From NCBI RefSeq assembly GCF_005696555.1, contig NZ_CP040005.1, forward strand, positions 496,001-560,000: a stretch of DNA of 64,000 bases. The letters are read 5' to 3'. The position numbers and the translations under genes were made by a program. Every line of letters starts with the position of its first letter. Position 1 is the stretch's first letter. A model generated the notes under the pieces. It saw only the letters and a program-made list of their open reading frames with translations. It had not been told where the DNA came from and did not search any database. Below are positions 44,250-53,365 of this stretch, in pieces. Source of the stretch: Actinomyces sp. oral taxon 171 str. F0337. Lineage in GTDB: Bacteria > Actinomycetota > Actinomycetes > Actinomycetales > Actinomycetaceae.

Positions 44250-44259
44250 TCGCGGCGGC
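44229..44259. terminator. Bidirectional terminator between AEC and kinase genes
   Basis: A perfect 12-bp stem (gccgccgcgatc and its complement) with a 7-nt loop. The left arm lies in the last codons of the AEC gene. Confidence 0.75.
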
Positions 44260-44273
44260 GCAGGATCATCAGC

Positions 44274-45215
44274 TCAGGGCAGCTCCTCGCGCGTGGGAGG
44301 GTTGGCTCCTGCCCGCGAGACCGTGATGTCGGCGATGGCCGCGGCGTGGCGCACGATCCGCTCCAGGGTCGCGGCGTCCACCGTGTGCAGCGCCTCGCGC
44401 CGGTCCGCGCCCACGAGGTCCTCACTCCACAGGGCGTCCTCCAGGCCGCCCATGAAGGAGTCGCCGGCGCCCACCGTGTCCGCCACCACGACGCTCGGGT
44501 CGGCGGGCACCTCCAGACGCACCCCCGAGGCGGACAGGGCCAGGGCGCCCTTCTTGCCACGCGTGACCACCACGACGGCCGCGCCCTTCTCCAGCCAGGA
44601 GCGCAGCACCGTCTCCAGGTCCGCGTCCTGGCCGTAGAGCCAGGTGATGTCCTCATCGGAGCACTTGACCAGGTCGGACAGACCCACCAGGCGCTCGACG
44701 ACCCGGCGGGCGTCCTCGGGCTCACCCATGAGCTGGGGGCGGGCATTGGGGTCGTAGGCGATGGTGGAGGTGGCGCGGGTCTCGCGCAGCACCTGCTCCA
44801 CGGTGGCGGCGCCGGGAGCCAGGATCGCGGCGATCGAACCGGTGTGCACCAGCAGTGGTGCCTGTCCGTTAGTCAGTGCCGGGCGCGGCGGGTTCCAGTC
44901 CAGGTCGAAGATGTAGGTGGCGGCGCGGTCCTCACCGATGGTGGCCTGCGCCGTGGAGGTGCGCGCCGCGCCATCGGCACCCTGAGCCAGACGGACCCCG
45001 GAGGCCTCCAGGTGGGAGCGCACCGCCTGACCGCGATCATCGGTGCTGATCCAGCAGTGCAGCTCGGTGTCGCGACCCAGGCGTGCCAGCCCCAGGGCGA
45101 CGTTGGCGGGCGAGCCGCCGGGGATGTCCACGGGCTCCTGCCCGGGGTGGATGACGACATCAACCAGGGCCTCGCCGATGATGAGGGCGGATCCTGGGCG
45201 GCCGGGTGCGGTCAT
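44274..45215 (-). CDS. PfkB-family carbohydrate kinase (fructokinase-like)
   Basis: A 313-residue ribokinase-fold sugar kinase. GGSPANVALGLARLG is signature 1, and DTVGAGDSFMGGLEDAL is signature 2 with the catalytic Asp of GAGD. It most resembles fructokinases, which phosphorylate fructose to fructose-6-phosphate, but ribose or 2-keto-3-deoxygluconate are alternatives. The ATG has an aggagtcaccc ribosome site. Its 470-nt upstream region contains a 121-nt inverted-repeat element. Confidence 0.88.
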   Translation of the reverse strand: MTAPGRPGSALIIGEALVDVVIHPGQEPVDIPGGSPANVALGLARLGRDTELHCWISTDDRGQAVRSHLEASGVRLAQGADGAARTSTAQATIGEDRAATYIFDLDWNPPRPALTNGQAPLLVHTGSIAAILAPGAATVEQVLRETRATSTIAYDPNARPQLMGEPEDARRVVERLVGLSDLVKCSDEDITWLYGQDADLETVLRSWLEKGAAVVVVTRGKKGALALSASGVRLEVPADPSVVVADTVGAGDSFMGGLEDALWSEDLVGADRREALHTVDAATLERIVRHAAAIADITVSRAGANPPTREELP

Positions 45216-45397
45216 GGGTGACTCCTTCGTGCGGGACCGGGGTCCGGTGGCGGTGAGGGGACTCGGGCGGATGAGGAGCGCGGCGGCGCGGCACTGCCCG
45301 GGAGTGGCCGGCGCGCTGGTCGATGCGCGCGGCCGGAGGGCGAATGCTCACAGACTACCGATCCGGCGTCGCCCACAGGGCTCGTCTCGCCCAAGAG

Positions 45398-45518
45398 TGT
45401 CCATATCTGCAGTAAAGGCAGCGATGTCGCTTTTGCTGCGAAGAAGAAACCGCATGATTCCGCGGTTCTGCTACTGGCCACAGAGGACCTGAGAGCCCCT
45501 TTGCTGCAGATTGGGACA
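45398..45518. repeat. 121-nt element with 21-nt terminal inverted repeats, copy 1
   Basis: The left end tgtccatatctgcagtaaagg and the complement of the right end tgtcccaatctgcagcaaagg match at 18 of 21 positions. Inside is a perfect dyad aaccgc-gcggtt (45448-45467) and a gcagc/gctgc dyad (45418-45439). It lies in the gap between the kinase and xseB. A second element of exactly the same length and layout is at 46112-46232. It could be a MITE, a hairpin RNA or a complex operator of the kinase gene. Confidence 0.6.
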
Positions 45519-45686
45519 TCCATGGCTCCCTCCGGGCTCCTGCTCCGGTTCCCAGTGACGCTCGATGGGTGCACCACCGCCAGCCGGAGCCCCGGTCAAC
45601 TCGGTCAGTTCGCCGCGCGGGCGGGCCCGCGCGCGGCCTGGACCTGCTGACCCGGGCGGGTCATGCCCTGTCAGCCCCAGGTCCCA

Positions 45687-46025
45687 TCAGTCCTCAGGGT
45701 CCTCCTGCGCGACCGCGGCCAGGCGGGCGCGGGCCTCATCGAGCCAGGTCTGGCAGCGCTGGGCCAGGGCCTCGCCGCGCTCCCACAGGGCCAGGGAGTC
45801 CTCCAGGGGGACGGAGCCGGCCTCGAGGCGCTGTACGACGGCCACCAGCTCCTCACGGGCCCGCTCGTAGCTGAGCGAGGCCACGTCCTCGTTGGCGCCG
45901 GAGGCACCGTTGGCGGAGGGTACCGACGACGCTGAAGACCCTGAGGGCGCTGAGGATGCGGAGTAGGGGCTGTTCTGGGGTGAGTACTCGTCTGGGTACT
46001 GGTCGGAGTATGGGCCGGGGTTCAT
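45687..46025 (-). CDS. xseB: Exodeoxyribonuclease VII small subunit
   Basis: A 112-residue protein. The C-terminal 65 residues are the XseB helix pair (LSYERAREELVAVVQRLEAG, then LEDSLALWERGEAL). The N-terminal 40 residues are Ser/Ala/Asn-rich and not part of the family. Exonuclease VII, made with XseA, degrades single-stranded DNA. The ATG at 46025 has gaggag about 10 nt upstream. Usually xseA and xseB are adjacent; here xseA is 2.6 kb away, beyond a regulator and an exporter. Confidence 0.92.
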   Translation of the reverse strand: MNPGPYSDQYPDEYSPQNSPYSASSAPSGSSASSVPSANGASGANEDVASLSYERAREELVAVVQRLEAGSVPLEDSLALWERGEALAQRCQTWLDEARARLAAVAQEDPED

Positions 46026-46111
46026 CTCGGAGCTCACTCCTCGATTCTCGCACGGGCCGGGCCACGAGCAGAGCGGGCTGGACGGTCTGAGGGGTGCCCG
46101 CAGGGTAAAAG

Positions 46112-46232
46112 TGTCCACAAGGGACGACTTTGACGGTGCTTCGTCTTAGTGGCGTTCGCATCTGTGCTGGCCAGAGCGTTTTGGTGCGGTGTCGACTGGT
46201 TGTGGAGGCTCCAAAGTCGTCCCGTATGGACA
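46112..46232. repeat. 121-nt element with 21-nt terminal inverted repeats, copy 2
   Basis: The left end tgtccacaagggacgactttg and the complement of the right end tgtccatacgggacgactttg match at 19 of 21 positions. Total length is 121 nt, equal to the element at 45398-45518, and both begin TGTCCA and end GGACA, although the inner sequences differ. It lies between xseB and the ArsR-type regulator, on the left boundary of the exporter insertion. Confidence 0.6.
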
Positions 46233-46305
46233 AAATCCCGACCTGAGTCTCTCCTGACTCCTGCTGGTTCCGGTCGAAGAGCACCGATGCGTCAGGCCTC
46301 TACTT

Positions 46306-47043
46306 CTACCCTGCTGCGTCGTTGGGGGTCGTCTCATCAAGATGTGTCAGTACTCCCTCCAAACCTGCCTGCGCCAGTGCCTCGCGGCCGGCCTCGGTGA
46401 CCTTGACCGCCCTGGTCCGTTCGATGCGCGCAATCCAGTCACGGCGGAAGAACACTTCGGTCACTGCCGTCCCCAACCGGCCACCGAGATGGAACCGTCG
46501 TTCAGTGGAGTCCATGCACGCCTCCCCGGGAGCATGAGGCGGCTCCGACAGACCCCAGCCGATCAGGAGGGCTTTCCCGGGGGCGGTCAGCTGCCACAAG
46601 GAATCCAGGTAGCCGCACTCCCGGAGCTGCTCGGCCAGCCCCACACCGAGTCGCCCGGCCAGGTGCCGGTAGCAGGTACGGGCCGCGAGCAGTCGCCTGT
46701 TCGCCGTCCACGCGTTGAGGCTACGAGCCGTGGGCAGCGTCGAGGCCGCCATCACCCCCATGGCCTCGATGACCCGAGCCGCCTCGGGCCCTGAGAGCAC
46801 GACGTAGCAGTGCCGCCCCTGCCGGACCCTCGTGACGAGGCCGCCCGCCGCCAGCACGTCGACATGCTCGCTGGCCGTCGACCGCGCGACCCCGGCGTAT
46901 GAGCCGAGCTCGCCCACCGTCCACGCCCTGCCGTCCATGAGCGCCGCGCACATAGCGGTCCTTGACGGGTCGGCCAGCGCCGCCGCCGTGCCGGCGACGT
47001 CGGGAACCGCCTCGGGGAAGAGACGATCGGGAAGCCGTGACAT
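46306..47043 (-). CDS. ArsR-type winged-helix regulator
   Basis: A 245-residue regulator. LADPSRTAMCAALMDGRAWT and GELGSYAGVARSTASEHVDV form the ArsR-type helix-turn-helix, and LVTRVRQGRHCYVVLSG is the wing. The C-terminal 130 residues are an unassigned sensor region also found in related regulators. It is divergent from the MFS exporter and should repress it, with the dyad at 47067-47084 as the likely operator. Confidence 0.87.
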   Translation of the reverse strand: MSRLPDRLFPEAVPDVAGTAAALADPSRTAMCAALMDGRAWTVGELGSYAGVARSTASEHVDVLAAGGLVTRVRQGRHCYVVLSGPEAARVIEAMGVMAASTLPTARSLNAWTANRRLLAARTCYRHLAGRLGVGLAEQLRECGYLDSLWQLTAPGKALLIGWGLSEPPHAPGEACMDSTERRFHLGGRLGTAVTEVFFRRDWIARIERTRAVKVTEAGREALAQAGLEGVLTHLDETTPNDAAG

Positions 47044-47066
47044 GCGGCCAGTATGCGCCCGCGCCG

Positions 47067-47084
47067 GTTCGGTCTGCGCCGAAC
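47067..47084. promoter_or_regulatory. Candidate operator between regulator and exporter
   Basis: A perfect dyad gttcgg-tctgcg-ccgaac in the divergent promoter region. It is the only clear symmetrical site there and so a candidate for ArsR-type binding. Confidence 0.4.
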
Positions 47085-47155
47085 GATTGCGGCTCTAGCC
47101 TGCCGGTGGCCGGCATCAACCGGCAGACGGGGCCGGAGGAGCAAGGAGACCACTC

Positions 47156-48535
47156 ATGAACGCATACCGACGACGTGGCGCCCTCATCGCGGCGCTGCTC
47201 GGATTCTTCATCGTCATGCTCGACACGACGGTCGTCAACGTGGCACTGGCGCGGATCGGCAGGGACCTGGGCGCCCCGGTCGCCTCCCTGCAGTGGGTCG
47301 TTGACGCCTACGCCCTCACCTTCGCAGCCCTGCAGCTGTCGGCAGGTGTGGCCTGTGACCGGATGGGCGCAAGAGGCGTCCACCTGCTCGGCCTGGCGGT
47401 CTTCGGCCTGCTCTCGGCGGCCTGTGCCCTGGCCCCTGCCGGTGGGGCGCTCATCGCCTTCCGCGCGTTGCAGGGCGTCGGCGCCGCCGCGATCGTCCCG
47501 GCCTCCCTGGCGATGCTCTCCCTCATCCATGATCGCCCTGCCGACCGGGCCCGAGCCATCGGCCTGTGGGGAGGTGCCGGTGGTATCGCCGCGGCCGTCG
47601 GCCCGGTGGCCGGGGGACTGCTCGTGACCTTCACCGGCTGGAGGTTCGTGTTCTGGGTGAACCTTCCCCTCGTCGCAGCCGCCTTGTGGCTCACCGCCCG
47701 CTGCCTGCCCGAGCCGGAGACGCGGTCGCTGCGACGACGCGAAGGCGGCGACCTGCCCGGGCAGGTCCTCTCCGTCGCAGGGCTCGCAGCCACCACCTAC
47801 GGGATCATCGCCGCAGGCGAGCACGGGTGGAGTCCGCACGTTGTCGCCTCGACCCTCGCCGGACTGAGCCTGTTGGCGGCCTTCGTCCTGGTTGAACGGA
47901 CCGCTAGCAGGCCGATGCTGCCGACGGCGGTCTTCTCCCGACCACGTTTCGCCCTGGCCGCCGCGGTTGGATTCGCGCTCAATACCGGATTCTTCGGCCA
48001 GCTATTCGTGCTGGCTCTGTTCCTCCAGTGCTACCTGGGCTACGAGCCGTGGCTCGCCGGCCTGGCCCTGGCGCCGCAGGCGTGCAGTGCTGTCGTCGCC
48101 TCCCCGATGGGAGGCAGGATGACCGCCAGGATCGGGGCGTTCCCCGCGATGCTGACGGGCCTGCTCACCGGTGCGGCCGGGTTCGCGGGGCTCGCGCTCG
48201 CCACGGCCTCGACGCCGTACCCGCTGGTGGCGGCCCTGACCTTCCTGGGTGGTTTCGGCACGGCACTGACCATGCCCGCCGCAACCTCGGCCGCCGTCGC
48301 CTCCGCATCGGCTGGGTACACCGGAGTCGCCGGAAGTGTCGTCAACGCGGCCCGACAGACCGGCAGCGTCGTCGGTGTGGCCGTCCTTGGCAGCCTGATC
48401 GCTTCAGGCGACTTCCTGACTGGCTTTCACCGGGCAGTCGTCGGGGCGTCGGCCGTCTTCGCGGTGGCAGCGATCCCCGTCGCCGTCGTCATCCTCAGGG
48501 CTGCCAGTCGCCCGGAGTGCGTGGACGCACCATAG
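47156..48535 (+). CDS. MFS drug exporter (DHA2-like, EmrB/QacA type)
   Basis: A 459-residue major facilitator with about twelve to fourteen helices. LDTTVVNVALARIGRDLGA is motif D1 of the proton-antiport drug exporters. VACDRMGARGVHLLG is motif A, RALQGVGAAAIVPASLAML motif B, and GPVAGGLLVTFTGWRFVFWVN motif C, marking efflux direction. It has an aaggag ribosome site. It is divergent from the ArsR-type gene and probably exports a compound sensed by that regulator. The stop codon TAG is supplied by the 68-nt palindromic repeat, so the last residues (VDAP) are encoded by the repeat. Confidence 0.93.
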   Translation: MNAYRRRGALIAALLGFFIVMLDTTVVNVALARIGRDLGAPVASLQWVVDAYALTFAALQLSAGVACDRMGARGVHLLGLAVFGLLSAACALAPAGGALIAFRALQGVGAAAIVPASLAMLSLIHDRPADRARAIGLWGGAGGIAAAVGPVAGGLLVTFTGWRFVFWVNLPLVAAALWLTARCLPEPETRSLRRREGGDLPGQVLSVAGLAATTYGIIAAGEHGWSPHVVASTLAGLSLLAAFVLVERTASRPMLPTAVFSRPRFALAAAVGFALNTGFFGQLFVLALFLQCYLGYEPWLAGLALAPQACSAVVASPMGGRMTARIGAFPAMLTGLLTGAAGFAGLALATASTPYPLVAALTFLGGFGTALTMPAATSAAVASASAGYTGVAGSVVNAARQTGSVVGVAVLGSLIASGDFLTGFHRAVVGASAVFAVAAIPVAVVILRAASRPECVDAP

Positions 48536-48586
48536 GTCTCGACGACTGACCCCTGGGGTGCCGTCCGCACGCCTACGGTGCGTCCT
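48521..48586. repeat. 68-nt palindrome family, diverged copy C
   Basis: It begins gtggacgcaccatag and ends ggtgcgtcctgg, matching the ends of copies A and B, with a more diverged middle (gacgactgac...ccgtccgc). It overlaps the exporter's 3' end and gives it its last codons and stop. It marks the right boundary of the regulator-exporter insertion before xseA. Confidence 0.7.
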
Positions 48587-48660
48587 GGGATCTTGGCGAG
48601 GTCGTGGGAGGCCACAAGCGGGCGCGGTCACCCAAGGCGTTGCCGGTGCCCAGTCGCTGC

Positions 48661-50031
48661 TCAGTCGATGTCGGCGGGCCGGGGCCTGGTGGCGCCGACG
48701 ACCTGGGCGACGAGCCGCCCCTGGGCCAGGACCCCCTCGATGAGATCCCCCTTCTTGACGTCCTCGGCGCTGGTGATGACCTTGCCTCCGGGAGTGCGCA
48801 GAATCGTGTAGCCACGATCCAGGACTCCCTGCGGTGACAGGGCCGTCAGCCGGGCGTGGTCGGCGCGCAGGTCGGCGGCCGCCAGCGACAGGCGATGTTC
48901 CACGGCCCGGCGCATCCTGTCGCGGGCCTGGCCCAGCTCGATGACCCGGTCGCGCACGATCGAGGTGGGGTCGGCCATGACCGGCCGGGCCCGCAGCTGG
49001 TCCAGGGCCGCCTGCTCGGCGTCCAGCCGTGAGGCGAGCACGCTGCGCAGGCGCTCGCGGGCCGAGTCCAGGCCCACGGTCTCCTGGGCGAGGTCGGGAA
49101 CGATCCGGCGGGCGGCGTCGGTGGGGGTGGAGGCCCGGTAGTCGGCCACCAGGTCCAGCAGGGGACAGTCGGTCTCATGACCGATCGCGGAGACCAGCGG
49201 CGTGCGGCAGGCGGCCGCGGCGCGCACGAGCCCCTCGTCGGAGAAGGGCAGCAGGTCCTCGACGGCGCCGCCCCCGCGGGCCACGACGATGACGTCGATC
49301 TGCGCATCGGTGTCGAGCTCCTGGATGGCCCGGGTGACCTCGCCGACGGCGCGCGCCCCCTGGACGGCGACCTCCCGCACCTCGAAGGGCAGACCGGGCC
49401 AGCGCAGGCGGGCGTTGACCAGCACGTCGTCCTTGGCCTTGGCCTGGCGGCCGCACACGAGGCCCACCTTGCGCGGCAGGAAGGGCAGGGGCCGCTTGCG
49501 CTCGGCGTCGAACAGGCCCTCGGCGGCCAGGATGCGGCGCAGCTGCTCGATGCGGGCCAGCAGATCGCCGACGCCGACGGGCCGGATGTCGTCGGCCTGC
49601 AGCTGGAGCGAGCCCCGCTTGGTCCAGAAGGTGGGCTTGGCGCGGATCACCACGCGGGCGCCCTCGCTCAGCTCGGCGCCGGTGCGGGCCAGGACGGCGT
49701 CGAGGACCCGGGCGTAGATGGACACCGACATGGACACATCGGCATCCGTGTCCCGCAGGGTGAGGAAGGCCATGCCGGCGCCGGGGCGGCGGCTGAGCTG
49801 GATGACCTGCCCCTCCACCCACACCTGGCTCATGCGGGCGACGTACTGGTCGATCTTGGAGGACAGCAGCCGCAGTGGCCACGGGTTCTCCGCGGTGGTG
49901 AGGTTCGCTCGCGGCGCCAGCTCCCGGGGGCTGCCGGAGCCGCCGTCCGCGTCGGAGCCGGACATCGGGCCGGCACCGGAGGAGGGCTGCGGGCTGGGCT
50001 GGGAGGGGCTCTGGCCTGTCACATGCACCAC
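48661..50031 (-). CDS. xseA: Exodeoxyribonuclease VII large subunit
   Basis: A 456-residue XseA. The N-terminal OB fold ([20 protein letters not shown]) binds DNA, and the catalytic part holds [31 protein letters not shown] and [14 protein letters not shown], as in the family, followed by a C-terminal helix region and [14 protein letters not shown]. The product works with XseB in mismatch repair and turnover of single-stranded DNA. The start is uncertain: GTG codons at 50031, 50028 and 50022 are all possible, and all lie next to a 14-bp palindrome shared with ispH. Confidence 0.93.
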   Translation of the reverse strand: MVHVTGQSPSQPSPQPSSGAGPMSGSDADGGSGSPRELAPRANLTTAENPWPLRLLSSKIDQYVARMSQVWVEGQVIQLSRRPGAGMAFLTLRDTDADVSMSVSIYARVLDAVLARTGAELSEGARVVIRAKPTFWTKRGSLQLQADDIRPVGVGDLLARIEQLRRILAAEGLFDAERKRPLPFLPRKVGLVCGRQAKAKDDVLVNARLRWPGLPFEVREVAVQGARAVGEVTRAIQELDTDAQIDVIVVARGGGAVEDLLPFSDEGLVRAAAACRTPLVSAIGHETDCPLLDLVADYRASTPTDAARRIVPDLAQETVGLDSARERLRSVLASRLDAEQAALDQLRARPVMADPTSIVRDRVIELGQARDRMRRAVEHRLSLAAADLRADHARLTALSPQGVLDRGYTILRTPGGKVITSAEDVKKGDLIEGVLAQGRLVAQVVGATRPRPADID

Positions 50032-50081
50032 TGTGCCACGTCCACCACTGGGGACCTGGGTCCCACTGTGGCACAGTGGTG
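50026..50081. promoter_or_regulatory. Long palindrome over the xseA and ispH start codons
   Basis: The arms caccactgtgccac (50026-50039) and gtggcacagtggtg (50068-50081) are perfect 14-nt inverted repeats, and between them lies a second dyad, gggacc-tg-ggtccc. The palindrome covers the first codons of both divergent genes. It could be a shared operator or a pair of mRNA-leader hairpins. Confidence 0.6.
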
Positions 50082-51143
50082 ACCGTGACGACCATCGAGC
50101 TCGCCAGCGAGCACACCGACGCCGCCCCGCCCTCTTCCAAGGGCGGCAAGCGGATCCTCATGGCCGCCCCGCGCGGCTACTGCGCCGGCGTGGACCGCGC
50201 CGTCGACGCCGTTGAGCAGGCCCTGGCCCACTACGGGGCGCCGATCTACGTGCGCAAGGAGATCGTCCACAACAAGTACGTCGTGGAGGCCCTCTCGAAG
50301 CGCGGCGCCATCTTCGTCTCCGAGACCGACGAGGTGCCGGTGGGCGCCCGCGTCGTCTTCTCCGCCCACGGCGTCTCCCCGGCCGTCCACGCCGAGGCCG
50401 CCGAGCGCCGGCTGGACACGATCGACGCGACCTGCCCGCTGGTGACCAAGGTGCACAAGCAGGCGGTGCGTTTCGCGGACAAGGACTACGACATCATCCT
50501 CGTGGGCCACACCGGCCACGAGGAGGTCGAGGGCACTCAGGGCGAGGCCCCCGACCACATCCAGGTCGTCAACGGCCCCCACGAGGTGGACCAGGTCGAG
50601 GTGCGCGACCCCTCCAAGGTCGTGTGGATCAGCCAGACCACCCTGAGCGTCGACGAGACCATGGAGACGGTGCGCCTGCTGCGCGAGCGCTTCCCGGAGA
50701 TGATCGACCCGCCCGGCGAGGATATCTGCTACGCCACCCAGAACCGTCAGGCCGCGGTCAAGCAGATCGCCCCGAAGGTGGACCTCATGATCGTGGTCGG
50801 CTCCGGCAACTCCTCGAACTCGGTGCGCCTCAAGGAGGTGGCTCTCGAGGCCGGTGCGAGCGCCGCCCACCGGGTGGACTTCGCCAGCGAGATCGACCCG
50901 TCCTGGTTCGACGGTGTCGAGACGGTCGGCCTGACCTCGGGCGCCTCGGTGCCGGAGATCCTGGTGCGTGAGGTGGTCGAGCGTCTGGCCGAGCTCGGGT
51001 TCGACGACGTCGAGGAGGTGCGCACCACCACGGAGAAGATCTCCTTCTCCCTGCCCAAGAACCTGCGCGCCGACCTCATGGCGGCCCAGGGCGCCGCGTC
51101 CGGCCACAAGCGCCGCGAGCCGGCCGCCGACCACACCTGCTGA
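50076..51143 (+). CDS. ispH: 4-hydroxy-3-methylbut-2-enyl diphosphate reductase
   Basis: IspH (LytB) performs the last step of the MEP pathway, reducing HMBPP to IPP and DMAPP. The three iron-sulfur cysteines are in PRGYCAGVD (C36), DATCPLVTK (about C119) and ICYATQNRQ (about C218). H in VSAHGVSP and the SN pair in SGNSSNS are substrate contacts. Length is 355 residues with a short variable N-terminus. The start may be GTG at 50076, 50079 or 50085; the conserved fold begins only at [12 protein letters not shown]. It is divergent from xseA. Confidence 0.96.
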   Translation: MVTVTTIELASEHTDAAPPSSKGGKRILMAAPRGYCAGVDRAVDAVEQALAHYGAPIYVRKEIVHNKYVVEALSKRGAIFVSETDEVPVGARVVFSAHGVSPAVHAEAAERRLDTIDATCPLVTKVHKQAVRFADKDYDIILVGHTGHEEVEGTQGEAPDHIQVVNGPHEVDQVEVRDPSKVVWISQTTLSVDETMETVRLLRERFPEMIDPPGEDICYATQNRQAAVKQIAPKVDLMIVVGSGNSSNSVRLKEVALEAGASAAHRVDFASEIDPSWFDGVETVGLTSGASVPEILVREVVERLAELGFDDVEEVRTTTEKISFSLPKNLRADLMAAQGAASGHKRREPAADHTC

Positions 51144-51257
51144 GGCCGCGCCGCCCCTGGCCGTACGGCCGACCGTGAGCGTCAGCACACACCCGGGTGC
51201 GCGAGACGGGCCGAACGTGAACACCGGGTTGCATGCTCGACGATTACCCTCGGTTGG

Positions 51258-52862
51258 GTGACACACTCCCATGACGAGTCGGCCCCCAGTGGCCCTGCCC
51301 CCGCCGCGTCGGGCGGACGGTCCGGTGACGATGGCGCCGACAGTGCTGCCCCCGTAACCTCCGCAGGCCCTGCTGGCGCGGCGGTCTCCGGCCAGGTCTC
51401 CAACGAGACCCTGGAGGAGGACGGCGGGCTGCGCCGGAGCCTGACCAGCAGGCACATGCAGATGATCGCCATTGGCGGCGCCATCGGCACGGGGCTGTTC
51501 GTGGCCTCGGGCGCCACGGTCTCCACGGCCGGCCCGGGCGGCGCCCTCGTCGCCTATGCGGCCATCGGTCTCATGGTGCTGCTGCTCATGCAGTCCCTGG
51601 GAGAGATGACGGCGCACATGCCGGTGGCCGGCTCCTTCCAGACCTACGCCACCCGGTTCGTCAGCCCCTCCTTCGGCTTCGCCATGGGCTGGAACTACTG
51701 GTTCAACTGGGCGATCACCGTGGCGGCCGAGCTGGTGGCCGCCGGAATCGTCATGGGCTACTGGCTGCCGGGGGTGCCGTCGTGGATCTGGGCGGCACTG
51801 TTCCTGGCACTGTTGACGACGCTCAACGCCCTGTCCGCCCGCGCCTTCGGGGAGGGGGAGTTCTGGCTGTCGGCCATCAAGGTGGTGACGGTCATCGTCT
51901 TCCTCGCGGCGGGTCTGGCGATGATCCTCGGCATCATCGACGGGAAGTCCCCGGGCTTCAGCAACTGGGTCGTCGAGGACGCGCCCTACCACGGCGGGAT
52001 GCTGGCAATCGTGTCGGTATTCATGGTGGCCGGGTTCTCCTTCCAGGGCACCGAGCTGGTGGGCGTGGCGGCCGGTGAGGCACGCAACCCGCGCCGGGAC
52101 GTGCCCAAGGCGATCCACACGGTGTTCTGGCGGATCATGATCTTCTACATCGGGGCGATCACGGTCATCGGCTTCCTCATCGCCTTCAACGATAGCCGGC
52201 TGCTGCACACCGAGACCGAGGACGTGGCCTACTCGCCCTTCACCCTGGTCTTCGAGCGGGCGGGAATCGGGATCGCGGCGGCCCTCATGAACGCCGTCAT
52301 CCTCACCGCGGTGCTCAGTGCCGGCAACTCGGGCCTGTACGCCTCGACCCGCATGCTGCACTCGATGGCCCTGCAGGGGCAGGCCCCGGCCTGGTTCTCC
52401 TACGTCAACCGCCACGGGGTCCCGGTGCGGGCCCTGGGGGCGACGGCGCTGGTGGGGGCGGCCGGCTTCCTCACCGCCGTGGTGGGGCAGAACACCGCCT
52501 ACGCCTGGTTGGTCAACGTCTCCGCCCTGTGCGGGTTCATCGTGTGGCTGGGGATCGCCGCGTGCCACTTCCGCTTCCGACGCGCCTACGTGCTCCAGGG
52601 CAATGACCCGGCCGACCTGCCCTACCAGGCGCCCTGGTTCCCGCTGGGGCCGGTCCTGGCCTTCACCCTGTGCGCCCTGGTGGTCCTGGGCCAGAACTAC
52701 GAGGCGGTCTTCAAGGGCCAGCTGCTGGAGGTGCTCTCCTCCTACATCGGCCTGCCGGTCTTCGGGGCCATCTGGCTGGGGCACCGCCTGGTGACCGGAT
52801 CGCGCATGGTGCGCCTCGAGGACGCCGACGTCTCCGGCGCCGTCGTTCGTGAGCGCAGCTGA
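51258..52862 (+). CDS. Amino-acid permease of the AAT/LysP family
   Basis: The 534-residue APC-superfamily transporter has about 45 cytoplasmic N-terminal residues rich in Ala/Ser/Gly, then LRRSLTSRHMQMIAIGGAIG and TGLFVASG, the family hallmark of helix 1. Helix 6 contains SFQGTELVGVAAGE, and 12 helices in total can be traced. The pattern LKSPGFSNW-like loop and EARNPRRDVPKAIH agree with lysine- or broad-specificity permeases of this group. The GTG start lies 113 nt after ispH; it may be co-transcribed. A strong terminator follows. Confidence 0.9.
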   Translation: MTHSHDESAPSGPAPAASGGRSGDDGADSAAPVTSAGPAGAAVSGQVSNETLEEDGGLRRSLTSRHMQMIAIGGAIGTGLFVASGATVSTAGPGGALVAYAAIGLMVLLLMQSLGEMTAHMPVAGSFQTYATRFVSPSFGFAMGWNYWFNWAITVAAELVAAGIVMGYWLPGVPSWIWAALFLALLTTLNALSARAFGEGEFWLSAIKVVTVIVFLAAGLAMILGIIDGKSPGFSNWVVEDAPYHGGMLAIVSVFMVAGFSFQGTELVGVAAGEARNPRRDVPKAIHTVFWRIMIFYIGAITVIGFLIAFNDSRLLHTETEDVAYSPFTLVFERAGIGIAAALMNAVILTAVLSAGNSGLYASTRMLHSMALQGQAPAWFSYVNRHGVPVRALGATALVGAAGFLTAVVGQNTAYAWLVNVSALCGFIVWLGIAACHFRFRRAYVLQGNDPADLPYQAPWFPLGPVLAFTLCALVVLGQNYEAVFKGQLLEVLSSYIGLPVFGAIWLGHRLVTGSRMVRLEDADVSGAVVRERS

Positions 52863-52909
52863 GCCCCCGCTGAGCCCACGTCTGCTGGGCTCATGTCCTG
52901 AACCCCATG

Positions 52910-52943
52910 TCGGGGCACCGATCATCTGACCGGTGCCCCGACG
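52910..52943. terminator. Terminator between permease and stress operon
   Basis: Stem gtcggggcaccg pairs perfectly with cggtgccccgac around a 10-nt loop, between two convergent transcripts. Confidence 0.8.
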
Positions 52944-52993
52944 TCGACTCGTGCTGGAACCCGCACGAGGTGGAGCTGCTGCGGGCTGGGCAC

Positions 52994-53365
52994 CTACAGC
53001 AGGGACTGGACCCGCACCGTGACCTGAGGCGCGCTTCGGTCCCCGACGCCGGAGGAGCCGGAGCCCTCACGTGCCTCTAAGGCGTCGTCGCGGTCATCCG
53101 CCTGCGACAGGGAGCGGATGATGGTCTCCTGGACATCGCGCACGATGTCCCTGACGGGTCTGGAGCCGTCGATGCCGATCTCGATGACGGCCCTGCGTGA
53201 GCCCGCCTCGACGACCACTCCGAAGCGGGCCTGCTGAGGATCCTGCTGCCGCATGTGGTTGCCGATCGCCCTCAACGTGCTGCCTATCCCCGGCTCGATT
53301 CCTCGTACGCCGGGGACAGCGGTGACCAGGCGGGCCAGCTCGGCCGCTGAGAGGCTAGTCGTCAT
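52994..53365 (-). CDS. Small Asp23-operon protein
   Basis: A 123-residue protein (LARLVTAVPGVRGIEPGIGS, then FGVVVEAGSRRAVIEIGIDG) with the alternating beta-alpha pattern of short Asp23-like proteins. It is the last gene of the stress operon and overlaps its upstream neighbour by 11 nt. Function unknown; probably envelope-associated through the operon. Confidence 0.72.
   Translation of the reverse strand: MTTSLSAAELARLVTAVPGVRGIEPGIGSTLRAIGNHMRQQDPQQARFGVVVEAGSRRAVIEIGIDGSRPVRDIVRDVQETIIRSLSQADDRDDALEAREGSGSSGVGDRSAPQVTVRVQSLL

Noticed and set aside
50019..52925. A 968-codon open frame antisense to ispH and the amino-acid permease
   Set aside because: It lies opposite two well-supported genes and its translation is His/Gly/Asp-rich without motifs, as expected from antisense of GC-rich codons.
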